Shown here: in pieces, positions 50,001 through 59,277 of the stretch
Layout of the letters: every line of letters starts with the position of its first letter
Position numbering within the stretch: the first letter of the stretch is position 1
Position numbers and translations under genes: made by a program
NCBI RefSeq assembly: GCF_000812565.1
Contig: NZ_JTAM01000007.1
Location: 62,001 to 126,000 of the forward strand
Direction: 5' to 3'
Source: Flammeovirga sp. OC4
Lineage (GTDB): Bacteria > Bacteroidota > Bacteroidia > Cytophagales > Flammeovirgaceae
Length of the DNA: 64,000 bases
The notes under the pieces: generated by a model
What the model was told of the DNA's origin: nothing
What the model saw: the letters and a program-made list of their open reading frames with translations, nothing else
The model's database searches: none

Positions 50001-50978
50001 TTATTCGAAACTTTTTTTGTTTAAGATTCCCTTTACAAAATCAGTAGCATCTTTCACTTTTTCATTGATGGGGTCAGTATAATCTTTGAAATCCTCCTGA
50101 AAACTATACGTTTTTGCATTGTCTTCCGAAAGAGGAGAGTTATCATAATTGCCATTCAAGATGTTTTCATATTCTCCACTTTGTACCCATTTTAATAATT
50201 CTGCAATTCTTGTAACAGGAAATGGATGAGACTCAAAGACCGTATTTAAAAATTTGTGAGTCTTATTCATAAAACCTGATTGTCTTTCATATTCTTCAGC
50301 TTGTTTTAAAAATTCACCCAAATTCATCTCCTCAATCATACCTCCACCAGCAATTTTCATTAAGAGATGGATACAGGTTTCTGGGTTTTGAGAAGCAAGT
50401 AAACTTGCTCTGTCGGCAGAAAGTTCACTTTTGCGTTCCCATTCTTTTAGTCCCATTATCAACCCTAATATAGCTGTTTTCCCAAGCGGAATGCCAATGT
50501 CCATAATCGATAACTTCAGTAGAACTTGCAATAAAGTATGGTATAAAACATGACCTGATAAAATGTGCCCCAATTCATGTGCTATTACGGTCAGAAGTTC
50601 TTCTTGATTCAAGGTTTCCACCATGCTAGAATTAAGAACAATAAAAGGTCTTTCAACCCCAATTGCTCCTGCATTAAGCACTGGACTCTGAGAAATATAT
50701 AATTCAGGAATATCTTTAATGTCAAAAATCTGACATGCTTCTATTAATAATTCGTAAACTTTTGGAAATTGGAGGTCATTGACTCTGACTGATGAAGCTA
50801 ATGTCATCATCCTCAGTGACTTTTCTGTTGTGTTACTAATTATGAATTTCAATAGAGTATCAAAGCCAGGCATTTTTTGTAATGCAGATAAGGCTAATTT
50901 ATCGGTAGGATGCTCCCATGAATTGGGATTAATATTAGGAAATTTCTTTTTATGAATTTTTAGTGCTTCTGAGTTCAT
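50001..50978 (-). CDS. M48 family metallopeptidase
   Basis: A 325-residue zinc peptidase. The metal motif HELGH (His134, Glu135, His138) lies in TVIAHELGHILSGHVL, and the third ligand is Glu185 in RKSELSADRASLLA. One or two hydrophobic stretches (about 148-175) may sit in the membrane, but there is no signal peptide, so it is probably cytoplasmic or membrane-attached. The C-terminal region is polar. Family members remove damaged membrane proteins; the target here is unknown. Confidence 0.88.
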   Translation of the reverse strand: MNSEALKIHKKKFPNINPNSWEHPTDKLALSALQKMPGFDTLLKFIISNTTEKSLRMMTLASSVRVNDLQFPKVYELLIEACQIFDIKDIPELYISQSPVLNAGAIGVERPFIVLNSSMVETLNQEELLTVIAHELGHILSGHVLYHTLLQVLLKLSIMDIGIPLGKTAILGLIMGLKEWERKSELSADRASLLASQNPETCIHLLMKIAGGGMIEEMNLGEFLKQAEEYERQSGFMNKTHKFLNTVFESHPFPVTRIAELLKWVQSGEYENILNGNYDNSPLSEDNAKTYSFQEDFKDYTDPINEKVKDATDFVKGILNKKSFE

Positions 50979-51090
50979 TTCAATTCTTGCTTAATGCTTT
51001 TTTATTTCTAATTTATCATTAATAATTTAAAACTTTCCTATTTGAAAGTGATATTTCATTTCAAGGAATATAAAAAGTGCTTTTAATAGG

Positions 51091-51098
51091 TATATTTG
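51091..51098 (+). promoter_or_regulatory. -7 element of tamL
   Basis: TATATTTG followed by CG, about 62 bases before the TTG start. No -33 element. Confidence 0.45.
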
Positions 51099-51160
51099 CG
51101 TTTTAAATTAAGGCTAAGTATCTGAAAAGATATATTTTTTCACTGTTGTAAATACTTCAC

Positions 51161-53716
51161 TTGAGAAATCATTTATACATATTTATCATCTTCTTCTCAA
51201 ACCTATTGTTGATTTCAAGTTGTGTTTCCTATAAAAATTTGGAACAGGATAGGAGTCTTTTGGTTGATCAAAAAATTGAAGGGTCAAAAGCGATTGATAA
51301 ATCTACTCTATATTCTTATATACGATTAAAACCCAATCGATCATTATTCAAGTCGGATATTCGATTACCTCTTTATTTTTATATGAGAGGGGAGAAATTT
51401 TATAAAAGAAACTATCAAAAAGATAGTATAAAATATGCTGACATGACGGAGTATTTTGAGGAAGTCATAAAAGCAATGGAGGATGAATGGAAAGAAGATG
51501 TAATTGATAACAGAGCGAACTTAGATAGTCTTTATCAGCAAGATGTTTATTTGGTCTATAAAGATTTAAGAAAGGCAGAGAGAAAGGCAGTGAGGGATTC
51601 TGTACGTGGAATCAAAAAATTGAGAAAAATCAAATCTAAATCAATCAGTAAAACGGAGAAAATTGCTGAGAGAGTAGAGAATGGAAACTGGTGGATGCGA
51701 TCAGCCGGAGAACCACCTGCTTATTTTGATTTAGAAGAGTCACAAAATACCCAGAAACTATTAGAAAGGACATTACATGCGAAAGGCTATCTTAATGCAT
51801 CTGTAGATTTAGAAGTAGATACAGTCATTTACAGAGATTATCGATTAGTTTCTGAAAAATATATCATTAAAGAACAATCAAAATGGAAGGTCAATTCGGT
51901 TAAATATAAAACCCCAAGCTACAGTATTTATAATGAACTTCTGACTTACAGTAAAAAAAGTTATTTACAAGAGAACGGTCCTTACTCAGAAAATAGTTTA
52001 CAGTTAGAGAGAAGTAGACTTACTAAAGTGTTGAAAAATAGTGGATATTTTGATTTTGCATCAAACTATATTCATTATGAGGTGGATACAAATAATGTTC
52101 ATGGTAAAGTAGATATATTAATTTTAGTTGATGCCCCAAAGTCAGGGGAACGACATACAAGGTATCATATCAATGATATTACTTTTGAAACGGACCCTAC
52201 TGATCCAGTACTTTCAGACACCGTCGAATATGAGGATGTCACATACATTCAGCATGCAAAAAAGTATAAACCTAAAATTTTAGATGGCAAATTAGCCTTA
52301 AAAGAAAGCACGCCATACAATGAATTATTATCCAATGATACAAGGCGTTTTCTTAGTCAAATGGACGCTTTTAAATTTGTGAACATTGAATATGTAAAAA
52401 CGGGTAAAGATTCTCTGAATGTTTTTATTTACCCAAGTTCATTTGATAAATACCAATATGCCTTTGAAACAGGTTTAAATGTGAGCCGATCTTTACCAGG
52501 GCCTTTTGCTAGTGTTTCTCTAAAATCAAGAAACGTTTTTCGAGGTGCTGAATCAATAGAGTTTAGAGGCCGTTTTTCATTAGAAGCACAAGCCAGTGTA
52601 TCAGAAAGCAGCAACGAAATTTATAATGGTACTGAATATGGTTTTAGTACAATCTTAAATATTCCAAGACCATTAATTCCATTTTATAATAGATTCAATG
52701 AGTCTTATTATATCAGAAATGCCAAAACGAAAGTGCTGGCAGATGTTTCTTATGTAAGTAGACCCGAATATACTCGTCTTAATTTAAAAGGGCTTTTTGG
52801 ATACGATTGGAGAAACCGTAAAGAAGATTTATTTGAGTTGTCTCTTGCTGATTTGAACGTTGTCAGAACGCCATTTTTGAGTAATGATTTCAGAGTGCGA
52901 TTACAACAATTAGCAGAGCAAGGAAACACGCTACACTATTCATTTGATAACTCATTTGTCTCAAGTACCCACATCAGTATGTCACGCATGAGAGGGGATT
53001 ATATGACTAGTTCTTCTAAAGCGTCTTACATGAAGCTTTTTGGAGAAGTGGGTGGTAATATTCTCGATTTAGTAAATCAATGGTCAGGCAGTGAACCTGG
53101 AGCAATTTATGGACTTCGTTACTATAAGTTTTTTAAATTCTATTTTGATTACCGTAAGGTGACACCAATTGGAGGTCAGAAAAAACACTTCTTTGCATCA
53201 AGGTTACATATGGGCGTTGCAAAATCTTATGGTGAAGTAGAGGCTTTACCTTATGAAAAATATTTCTTCTCCGGAGGAGGTAATAGTAATAGGGCTTGGA
53301 GACCTAGGCGATTGGGACCAGGTTCTTATACACCTCCTCAAAATGAAGATGGATCTTTCAATTATAGTTTTGAACAGCCCGGTGATATGATCATCGAGTT
53401 CAATGTAGAATGGCGTTATAAAATATCACAACTTTTTCAATGGGCCTTTTTTATTGATGCTACTAATGTATGGTTGTTGGAAGAGGATAATACAAGGCCT
53501 GGAGGAAACTTTGATGTGACTCGTTTTTGGAAAGAATTTGGAATAGGAGCAGGACTAGGAGCTAGAATCGACTTTTCGTTCTTGCTTATTCGTTTAGATG
53601 TAGGGACGAAGATCTATGATCCAGCAAGAAGAGAAGGAGATCGTTTTGTGGCAGGGTACGATTTTCTTGGAAAAGGGACTACTGAATTTAACATCGGTAT
53701 AGGGTATCCTTTCTAA
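51161..53716 (+). CDS. tamL: TamL-type outer-membrane lipoprotein (BamA/TamA family)
   Basis: An 851-residue Omp85-family protein. It begins with a TTG codon (an in-frame stop lies four codons upstream and no early ATG exists). The start is supported by the lipoprotein signal ending LLISSC (Cys21). POTRA-like domains fill about 30-420, with a charged helical insert near 110-170 (KAERKAVRDSVRGIKKLRKI). The C-terminal 16-strand barrel follows, ending GTTEFNIGIGYPF. TamL is the lipidated TamA of Bacteroidetes, thought to help insert outer-membrane proteins together with TamB, which is not here. Confidence 0.85.
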   Translation: MRNHLYIFIIFFSNLLLISSCVSYKNLEQDRSLLVDQKIEGSKAIDKSTLYSYIRLKPNRSLFKSDIRLPLYFYMRGEKFYKRNYQKDSIKYADMTEYFEEVIKAMEDEWKEDVIDNRANLDSLYQQDVYLVYKDLRKAERKAVRDSVRGIKKLRKIKSKSISKTEKIAERVENGNWWMRSAGEPPAYFDLEESQNTQKLLERTLHAKGYLNASVDLEVDTVIYRDYRLVSEKYIIKEQSKWKVNSVKYKTPSYSIYNELLTYSKKSYLQENGPYSENSLQLERSRLTKVLKNSGYFDFASNYIHYEVDTNNVHGKVDILILVDAPKSGERHTRYHINDITFETDPTDPVLSDTVEYEDVTYIQHAKKYKPKILDGKLALKESTPYNELLSNDTRRFLSQMDAFKFVNIEYVKTGKDSLNVFIYPSSFDKYQYAFETGLNVSRSLPGPFASVSLKSRNVFRGAESIEFRGRFSLEAQASVSESSNEIYNGTEYGFSTILNIPRPLIPFYNRFNESYYIRNAKTKVLADVSYVSRPEYTRLNLKGLFGYDWRNRKEDLFELSLADLNVVRTPFLSNDFRVRLQQLAEQGNTLHYSFDNSFVSSTHISMSRMRGDYMTSSSKASYMKLFGEVGGNILDLVNQWSGSEPGAIYGLRYYKFFKFYFDYRKVTPIGGQKKHFFASRLHMGVAKSYGEVEALPYEKYFFSGGGNSNRAWRPRRLGPGSYTPPQNEDGSFNYSFEQPGDMIIEFNVEWRYKISQLFQWAFFIDATNVWLLEEDNTRPGGNFDVTRFWKEFGIGAGLGARIDFSFLLIRLDVGTKIYDPARREGDRFVAGYDFLGKGTTEFNIGIGYPF

Positions 53717-53723
53717 TTATTCT

Positions 53724-53731
53724 TATTTTTG
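53724..53731 (+). promoter_or_regulatory. -7 element of folK
   Basis: TATTTTTG lies 22 bases before the folK start, in the short gap after tamL. No -33 element is clear. Confidence 0.4.
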
Positions 53732-53753
53732 TGCGAAATTTTAAAATGAATAA

Positions 53754-54248
53754 ATGTCAGAAAAGAATATTGTCCTTTTGTTAGGGGCTAATCTTGGAAA
53801 TAAAGAAGAGACTCTTCGTCAGGCTGTAAAGGAAATTAATAATGATGTTGGTGAAGTTTTAAGCCTTTCACATTTCTATGAAACAGCAGCGTGGGGAAAG
53901 GAGGATCAACCTAGTTATTACAATCAAGTTTTGGTGTGTAAGTCAACGATGAATCCACAAGATTTATTAAACACAACTCAAAATATTGAGCAGAAATTAG
54001 GGAGAGTTAGAAAAGAAAAGTGGGGAGCAAGAATTATTGATGTTGATATATTGTTTATTGAAAACGAGGTGGTTTCAGATGAAAACTTGAAAGTGCCACA
54101 TCCTTTTATTCAAGAAAGAAGGTTCACATTAGAACCATTAACAGAAATATTACCAAACTTTGTTCATCCGGTTTTAAATCAATCTTTAAGTGATTTACTT
54201 TTGCACTGTAAAGATCCGCTTACAGTAAAAAAGCTGTCAATTAAATAG
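53754..54248 (+). CDS. folK: 2-amino-4-hydroxy-6-hydroxymethyldihydropteridine pyrophosphokinase
   Basis: A 164-residue HPPK that transfers pyrophosphate from ATP to the pterin in folate synthesis. The pattern VLLLGANLGNKEETLRQAV (7-25), YETAAWGKEDQPSYYNQVL and RKEKWGARIIDVDILFIENE, with the metal-binding DVD, fits the family throughout. rlmD follows after 27 bases and may share a transcript. Confidence 0.94.
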   Translation: MSEKNIVLLLGANLGNKEETLRQAVKEINNDVGEVLSLSHFYETAAWGKEDQPSYYNQVLVCKSTMNPQDLLNTTQNIEQKLGRVRKEKWGARIIDVDILFIENEVVSDENLKVPHPFIQERRFTLEPLTEILPNFVHPVLNQSLSDLLLHCKDPLTVKKLSIK

Positions 54249-54275
54249 GTTTATCTTTAGATAGGAAATACTTTA

Positions 54276-55685
54276 ATGGGAAGAAGAAAAAAAAATATAG
54301 TATTAGAGAACGTCAATATTATTGATGTTGGAAGTGAAGGAAAAGCAATTGCAAAAACAGAAGATAACATGACTGTTTTTGTAACAGGTGCCGTTACAGG
54401 TGATGTTTGTGACCTTCAAGTGACAAAAAAGAGAAGAGCGTATATGGAAGCTCGCCCAACACAGTTCCATGAATTATCTGATCAAAGAGTTGAACCTTTC
54501 TGTGAGCACTTTGGTACTTGTGGAGGTTGTAAATGGCAAATGTTGGATTACAAATGGCAATTGCATTACAAGCAAAAACAAGTTGTGGATCAATTATCAA
54601 GAATTGGTAAGGTTGAATTACCTGAGATCACTCCAATTTTTGCTTCTGAAGAAACTTTTGAATACCGTAATAAAATGGAATTTACCTTTACAGGTAACCG
54701 TTGGTTGACAAAAGAAGAAATGGAATCCAATACGGAAGGAATTGAAAAAAGAGGAGTAGGACTTCATTTGCCAGGTATGTGGAATAAGATTCTACACCTA
54801 AACAATTGCTACCTTCAAAATAAACCTTCTGACGATATCAGAAAATCTGTTTATGATTTTATTGTAAAGAATGACTATACAGTTTATGATCAAAAAGAAG
54901 AAGATGGTTTCTTAAGAAACATGGTCATCAGAACTTCTTCAACAGGAGATATCATGGTGATGTTATTGTTCTTCAAAGATGATGAAGAGAAACGTAATGC
55001 TCTTTTAGATCATATTAAAGAACAATTCCCTGAAATTACTTCTTTATTATATGTGATTAATGGTAAGAGAAATGACAGCTACCATGATCTGGATGTAATT
55101 ACTTACCATGGTTTGCCTTATATTGAGGAAGAAATGGAGGGCTTGCGTTTCAGAGTTGGACCTAAATCGTTCTACCAAACAAACTCTAAACAAGCTTACA
55201 ATTTATATAAAGTAGCTCGTGACTTTGCAGAGTTGACAGGTGAGGAAAAAGTATATGACCTTTATACAGGTACGGGTACAATTGCTCAATTTGTTTCTAA
55301 AAAGGCAAAAGAGGTGATTGGTATTGAGTATGTAAAAGATGCCATCAAAGATGCAAAAGTCAATACGGATTTGAATGGTATTGAAAACTGTAAGTTCTTT
55401 GCTGGTGATATGAAAGATATCTTGGTGCCATCATTCATCAAAAAGCATGGAGAACCGGATGTGATTATCACTGATCCTCCAAGAGCGGGTATGGATGAAA
55501 AGGTAGTTGCTCAGATCTTGAAAGTAGCTCCGAAGCGCATCGTTTACATTAGTTGTAACCCTGCTACACAAGCGAGAGATTTAGCACTATTAGATGAGAA
55601 ATACAAAGTGACAAAGGTAATGCCTGTAGATATGTTCCCTCACACTTACCACGTAGAGAACGTCGTTGCTTTAGAATTAAAATAA
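54276..55685 (+). CDS. rlmD: 23S rRNA (uracil-C5)-methyltransferase RlmD/RumA family
   Basis: A 469-residue SAM-dependent RNA m5U methyltransferase. An N-terminal TRAM domain (about 8-65) is followed by the iron-sulfur cysteines Cys76, Cys82, Cys85 (PFCEHFGTCGGCKWQ) and Cys178, then the SAM region YDLYTGTGTIAQFVSKKAKE, ITDPPRAGMD, and the catalytic cysteine in VYISCNPATQARDLALL. The likely target is U1939 of 23S rRNA by family; U747 is a less likely alternative. Confidence 0.9.
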   Translation: MGRRKKNIVLENVNIIDVGSEGKAIAKTEDNMTVFVTGAVTGDVCDLQVTKKRRAYMEARPTQFHELSDQRVEPFCEHFGTCGGCKWQMLDYKWQLHYKQKQVVDQLSRIGKVELPEITPIFASEETFEYRNKMEFTFTGNRWLTKEEMESNTEGIEKRGVGLHLPGMWNKILHLNNCYLQNKPSDDIRKSVYDFIVKNDYTVYDQKEEDGFLRNMVIRTSSTGDIMVMLLFFKDDEEKRNALLDHIKEQFPEITSLLYVINGKRNDSYHDLDVITYHGLPYIEEEMEGLRFRVGPKSFYQTNSKQAYNLYKVARDFAELTGEEKVYDLYTGTGTIAQFVSKKAKEVIGIEYVKDAIKDAKVNTDLNGIENCKFFAGDMKDILVPSFIKKHGEPDVIITDPPRAGMDEKVVAQILKVAPKRIVYISCNPATQARDLALLDEKYKVTKVMPVDMFPHTYHVENVVALELK

Positions 55686-55691
55686 ATAAGG

Positions 55692-55722
55692 AAGAGAAGT
55701 TTTAAAAAAGCTTCTCTTTTTT
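55692..55722 (+). terminator. Terminator of rlmD
   Basis: AAGAGAAG/CTTCTCTT (55692-55699 with 55711-55718), T run to 55722. Confidence 0.75.
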
Positions 55723-55831
55723 GTTTTTAATAAAAATTAAAAGAGTTTATTACTAAATTTGAATTAGAATCCATGAATAGGTGTAAGATATGTAATACAC
55801 TTCTGAATTGGGTTTGAATTGATAGATTTTT

Positions 55832-55847
55832 TACGTAAATTTACGTA
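55832..55847. promoter_or_regulatory. Perfect palindrome upstream of acnB
   Basis: TACGTAAATTTACGTA is a 16-base perfect palindrome, also readable as two TTACGTA units 10 bases apart. It is a candidate operator, 212 bases before the -7 element; no known regulator is recognised. Confidence 0.4.
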
Positions 55848-56058
55848 GTAATACTTAAAAGGACTCGCAACAACTTCATTTAACATCTAGATTAACTCTT
55901 AATTTGATTATTGTGGGTTCTTTAATAATGAATATTGCTTCAAAATTGTAATAATTTATTAATACGATTTTAGTTTAAATTCTAAAAATAGAGTTGGATA
56001 TTAAGTGGTATGATATCCGATTATACTAGGTTAGGGGATAAATATTAAATTTTATTTG

Positions 56059-56066
56059 TAAATTTG
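56059..56066 (+). promoter_or_regulatory. -7 element of acnB
   Basis: TAAATTTG followed by C, about 117 bases before the start codon. The -33 region has no TTTG, so an activator may be needed. Confidence 0.45.
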
Positions 56067-56183
56067 CACTGCGAAAAAACAGATAATTGTATTTATCTAT
56101 CAAGTAATCAGTAATATACATATTTTACTAATTTACATAAAACAAACTTATAAACTACCTTTTACACCACAAAGAGAATTTTT

Positions 56184-58964
56184 ATGAGCAGATATAACGA
56201 ATACCTCAAGGAAATTGAAGAGAGAAAAGCGCAAGGACTTCACCCGAAACCGATCGATGACGCAGAATTACTTTCAGAAGTAATTGAACAAATCAAAGAC
56301 ACTGGTAACGAACACCGTGAAGGTTCACTTAACTTTTTTATTTACAACACATTACCTGGTACTACAAGTGCAGCAGGTGTAAAAGCGAAGTTTTTAAAAG
56401 AGATTATTCTTGGAGAAGTTGCTGTAGCTGAGATTTCTTCTGAGTTTGCATTTGAGCAATTGTCACACATGAAAGGAGGTCCTTCTATCGAAGTACTTTT
56501 AGACCTTGCTTTAGGTGCTGACGTAAAAGTTGCTGAAGAAGCTTCAAAAGTATTGAAAACACAAGTTTTCTTATACGAAGCGGATATGGAGCGTTTAGAG
56601 GTTGCTTTCAAAGAAGGTAATGCTATCGCGAAAGATATTTTAGAAAGCTATGCTAACGCGGAGTTCTTCACAAAACTTCCTGAAGTGGATGAGGAAATCA
56701 AAATTGTAACATTTATTGCTGGAACAGGTGATATCTCTACAGATTTACTTTCTCCTGGTGCTGACGCTCACTCAAGATCAGATCGTGAGTTACACGGACA
56801 ATGTATCTTCGAACACAATAAAGAGCAACAAGCAGCTTTAAAAGCATTAAAAGAAGAGCACCCTGACAAGAGAGTGATGTTAATTGCTGAGAAAGGTACA
56901 ATGGGTGTAGGTTCTTCAAGAATGTCTGGTGTAAACAACGTGGCATTATGGACAGGTATCCCTGGTAGCCCATATGTTCCATTTGTAAACATCGCTCCAA
57001 TTATTGCAGGTACAAACGGTATTTCACCAATCTTCTTAACTACAGTAGGAGTAACAGGTGGTATCGGTATTGACCTTCAAAACTGGGTGAAGCAAAAAGA
57101 TGCTGATGGTAACACAGTATTAGATGCTGAAGGCGAGCCAGTTTTAGAGCAGGCTTACTCAGTAGAAACTGGTACGGTGCTAACAATCAACACTAAGACT
57201 AAAAAGTTATACAACGGTGATCAAGAATTAATTGACATCTCAGCTTCATTAACTCCACAAAAGGTAGAGTTTATCAAAGCAGGTGGTTCTTACGCAGTTG
57301 TATTCGGTAAGAAATTACAATCATTCGCAGCGAAGACTTTAGGAGTGGAAGCTCCAGTAGTATTTGCTCCATCAAAAGAGATTTCAGTTGATGGTCAAGG
57401 TTTAACTGCGGTTGAAAAAATCTTTAATAAAAATGCAGTAGGAACTACTCCAGGTGTTACTTTACACGCAGGTTCAGACGTTCGTGTTGAAGTAAACATC
57501 GTTGGTTCTCAAGATACTACTGGTTTGATGACCTCTCAAGAATTAGAGTCAATGGCTGCTACAGTTATTTCTCCAATCGTTGATGGTGCTTATCAATCAG
57601 GTTGTCATACTGCATCTGTTTGGGATAAGAAAGCACAAGCAAACATTCCTAAGTTGATGAAATTCATGAACGACTTCGGTTTGATTACTGCTCGTGACCC
57701 TAAACACGTTTACCACTCAATGACAGACGTTATTCATAAAGTATTGAATGATATCACAGTTTCTGATTGGGATATCATCATCGGTGGTGACTCTCATACA
57801 AGAATGTCAAAAGGTGTTGCTTTTGGTGCTGACTCAGGTACAGTAGCATTAGCATTGGCAACAGGTGAGGCAACTATGCCAATTCCTGAGTCAGTAAAAG
57901 TGACTTTCAAAGGTGATATGAAGCCTTACATGGACTTCCGTGATGTAGTTCATGCCACGCAACAACAAATGTTGAAGCAATTCGGTGGTGACAACGTATT
58001 CCAAGGTAGAGTAATTGAGGTACATATCGGTACTTTAACAGCTGACCAAGCGTTTACTTTCACTGACTGGACTGCAGAAATGAAAGCGAAAGCATCTATC
58101 TGTATTTCTGAAGATGAAACATTAGTAGAGTCATTAGAAATCGCTAAGTCTAGAATCCAGATCATGATTGAGAAGGGTATGGACAACGAAAAAGGAGTGC
58201 TTCAAGGCTTAATTGACAAAGCAAATACAAGAATCGAAGAGGTGAAGTCAGGTGCTAAACCTCCATTGACTCCAGATGCTGACGCGAAGTACTTCGCTGA
58301 AGTAGTAGTTGACTTGGATGAAATCGTCGAACCAATGATTGCCGATCCAGATGTATACAACGAAGACGTGTCGAAGCGTTATACGCACGATACCATCAGA
58401 CCTCTTTCTTACTACGGTGGAGACAGACAAGTTGATTTAGGTTTCGTTGGATCATGTATGGTTCACAAAGGCGATATGAAGATTCTTGCTCAAATGTTGA
58501 AAAACATTGAAGAGTTACATGGTAAAGTAGAATTCAAAGCTCCTCTAGTAGTAGCTCCTCCTACATACAACATTGTAGATGAGTTAAAAGAAGAAGGAGA
58601 TTGGGAAGTACTTCAAAAGTACTCTGGTTTTGAATTCGATGATGATGCTCCTAAAGGTGCTGCTCGTACAAAGTATGAGAACATGTTATACTTAGAGCGT
58701 CCTGGATGTAACCTTTGTATGGGTAACCAAGAAAAAGCTGAGCCAGGTGATACTGTAATGGCAACTTCAACTCGTTTATTCCAAGGTAGAGTTGTAAAAG
58801 ATTCTTCTGAGAAGAAAGGTGAGTCATTATTATCATCTACTCCTGTAGTAGTACTTTCAACTATCTTAGGTAGAACTCCTGATTTAACTGAGTACCAAGC
58901 AGCAGTAAAAGGTATCAACTTAACGAAGTTCAAGCCTTCATCTAAGCTTTTAGTTAATTCTTAA
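56184..58964 (+). CDS. acnB: Aconitate hydratase B
   Basis: A 926-residue iron-sulfur enzyme that converts citrate to isocitrate in the TCA cycle and may also act on 2-methylisocitrate. The N-terminal HEAT-like domain (about 1-160) and the order of domains are those of AcnB rather than AcnA. Cluster cysteines are in VGSCMVHKGDM and RPGCNLCMGNQEKAEPGD; GGDSHTRMSKGVAFGADSG is the substrate-site motif. It is a single gene that faces icd, the next TCA step, on the opposite strand. Confidence 0.95.
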   Translation: MSRYNEYLKEIEERKAQGLHPKPIDDAELLSEVIEQIKDTGNEHREGSLNFFIYNTLPGTTSAAGVKAKFLKEIILGEVAVAEISSEFAFEQLSHMKGGPSIEVLLDLALGADVKVAEEASKVLKTQVFLYEADMERLEVAFKEGNAIAKDILESYANAEFFTKLPEVDEEIKIVTFIAGTGDISTDLLSPGADAHSRSDRELHGQCIFEHNKEQQAALKALKEEHPDKRVMLIAEKGTMGVGSSRMSGVNNVALWTGIPGSPYVPFVNIAPIIAGTNGISPIFLTTVGVTGGIGIDLQNWVKQKDADGNTVLDAEGEPVLEQAYSVETGTVLTINTKTKKLYNGDQELIDISASLTPQKVEFIKAGGSYAVVFGKKLQSFAAKTLGVEAPVVFAPSKEISVDGQGLTAVEKIFNKNAVGTTPGVTLHAGSDVRVEVNIVGSQDTTGLMTSQELESMAATVISPIVDGAYQSGCHTASVWDKKAQANIPKLMKFMNDFGLITARDPKHVYHSMTDVIHKVLNDITVSDWDIIIGGDSHTRMSKGVAFGADSGTVALALATGEATMPIPESVKVTFKGDMKPYMDFRDVVHATQQQMLKQFGGDNVFQGRVIEVHIGTLTADQAFTFTDWTAEMKAKASICISEDETLVESLEIAKSRIQIMIEKGMDNEKGVLQGLIDKANTRIEEVKSGAKPPLTPDADAKYFAEVVVDLDEIVEPMIADPDVYNEDVSKRYTHDTIRPLSYYGGDRQVDLGFVGSCMVHKGDMKILAQMLKNIEELHGKVEFKAPLVVAPPTYNIVDELKEEGDWEVLQKYSGFEFDDDAPKGAARTKYENMLYLERPGCNLCMGNQEKAEPGDTVMATSTRLFQGRVVKDSSEKKGESLLSSTPVVVLSTILGRTPDLTEYQAAVKGINLTKFKPSSKLLVNS

Positions 58965-59035
58965 TTAGAATTGATTTTGTAATTTGAAAGATGCTTTAAG
59001 TTTTTAAGAATCTTTCGATACAAATAAAAATATAG

Positions 59036-59079
59036 ATCTCGGTGAGTAAGCTTTTTAGTGAACTCATCGAGATTTTTTT
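59036..59079 (+). terminator. Terminator of acnB
   Basis: Stem ATCTCGGTGAGT/ACTCATCGAGAT (59036-59047 with 59062-59073, one G-T pair), T run to 59079. Confidence 0.8.
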
Positions 59080-59230
59080 ATTCAATAACTTCTGCTATTT
59101 GTTCATATGACTACTTAGAAAAGTTTTAAAAATTAATATTAGAGGAATTAGCCTTTTATTTTATGGTAGAACATCAAAATTTAATTGTTGAATAAGTGAA
59201 ACTATATTTTGGTCATTTATCAAAAAAATA

Positions 59231-59266
59231 CCCACTGAATGCAGTATGACATATACGTTCAGTGGG
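59231..59266 (-). terminator. Terminator of icd
   Basis: CCCACTGAA/TTCAGTGGG (59231-59239 with 59258-59266). On the minus strand TATTTTTTTG follows. Confidence 0.8.
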
Positions 59267-59277
59267 TTTATTATTAC

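Larger units (their letters stand above)
55686..56183 (+). other. 498-base gap before acnB
   Basis: It holds the rlmD terminator (55692-55722), a perfect 16-base palindrome (55832-55847) and a -7 element (56059-56066) with a leader of about 110 bases. Otherwise it is AT-rich without reading frames. Its length suggests regulated expression of aconitase. Confidence 0.5.
58965..59277. other. 313-base convergent gap between acnB and icd
   Basis: It contains one terminator for each gene (59036-59079 rightward, 59231-59266 leftward) and a weak hairpin right after acnB (GAAAGAT near 58986 with ATCTTTC near 59016). No gene is seen. Confidence 0.6.

Noticed and set aside
58613-58933. 106-codon frame on the minus strand inside acnB
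   Set aside because: It is a shadow of the aconitase coding frame and has no family features.
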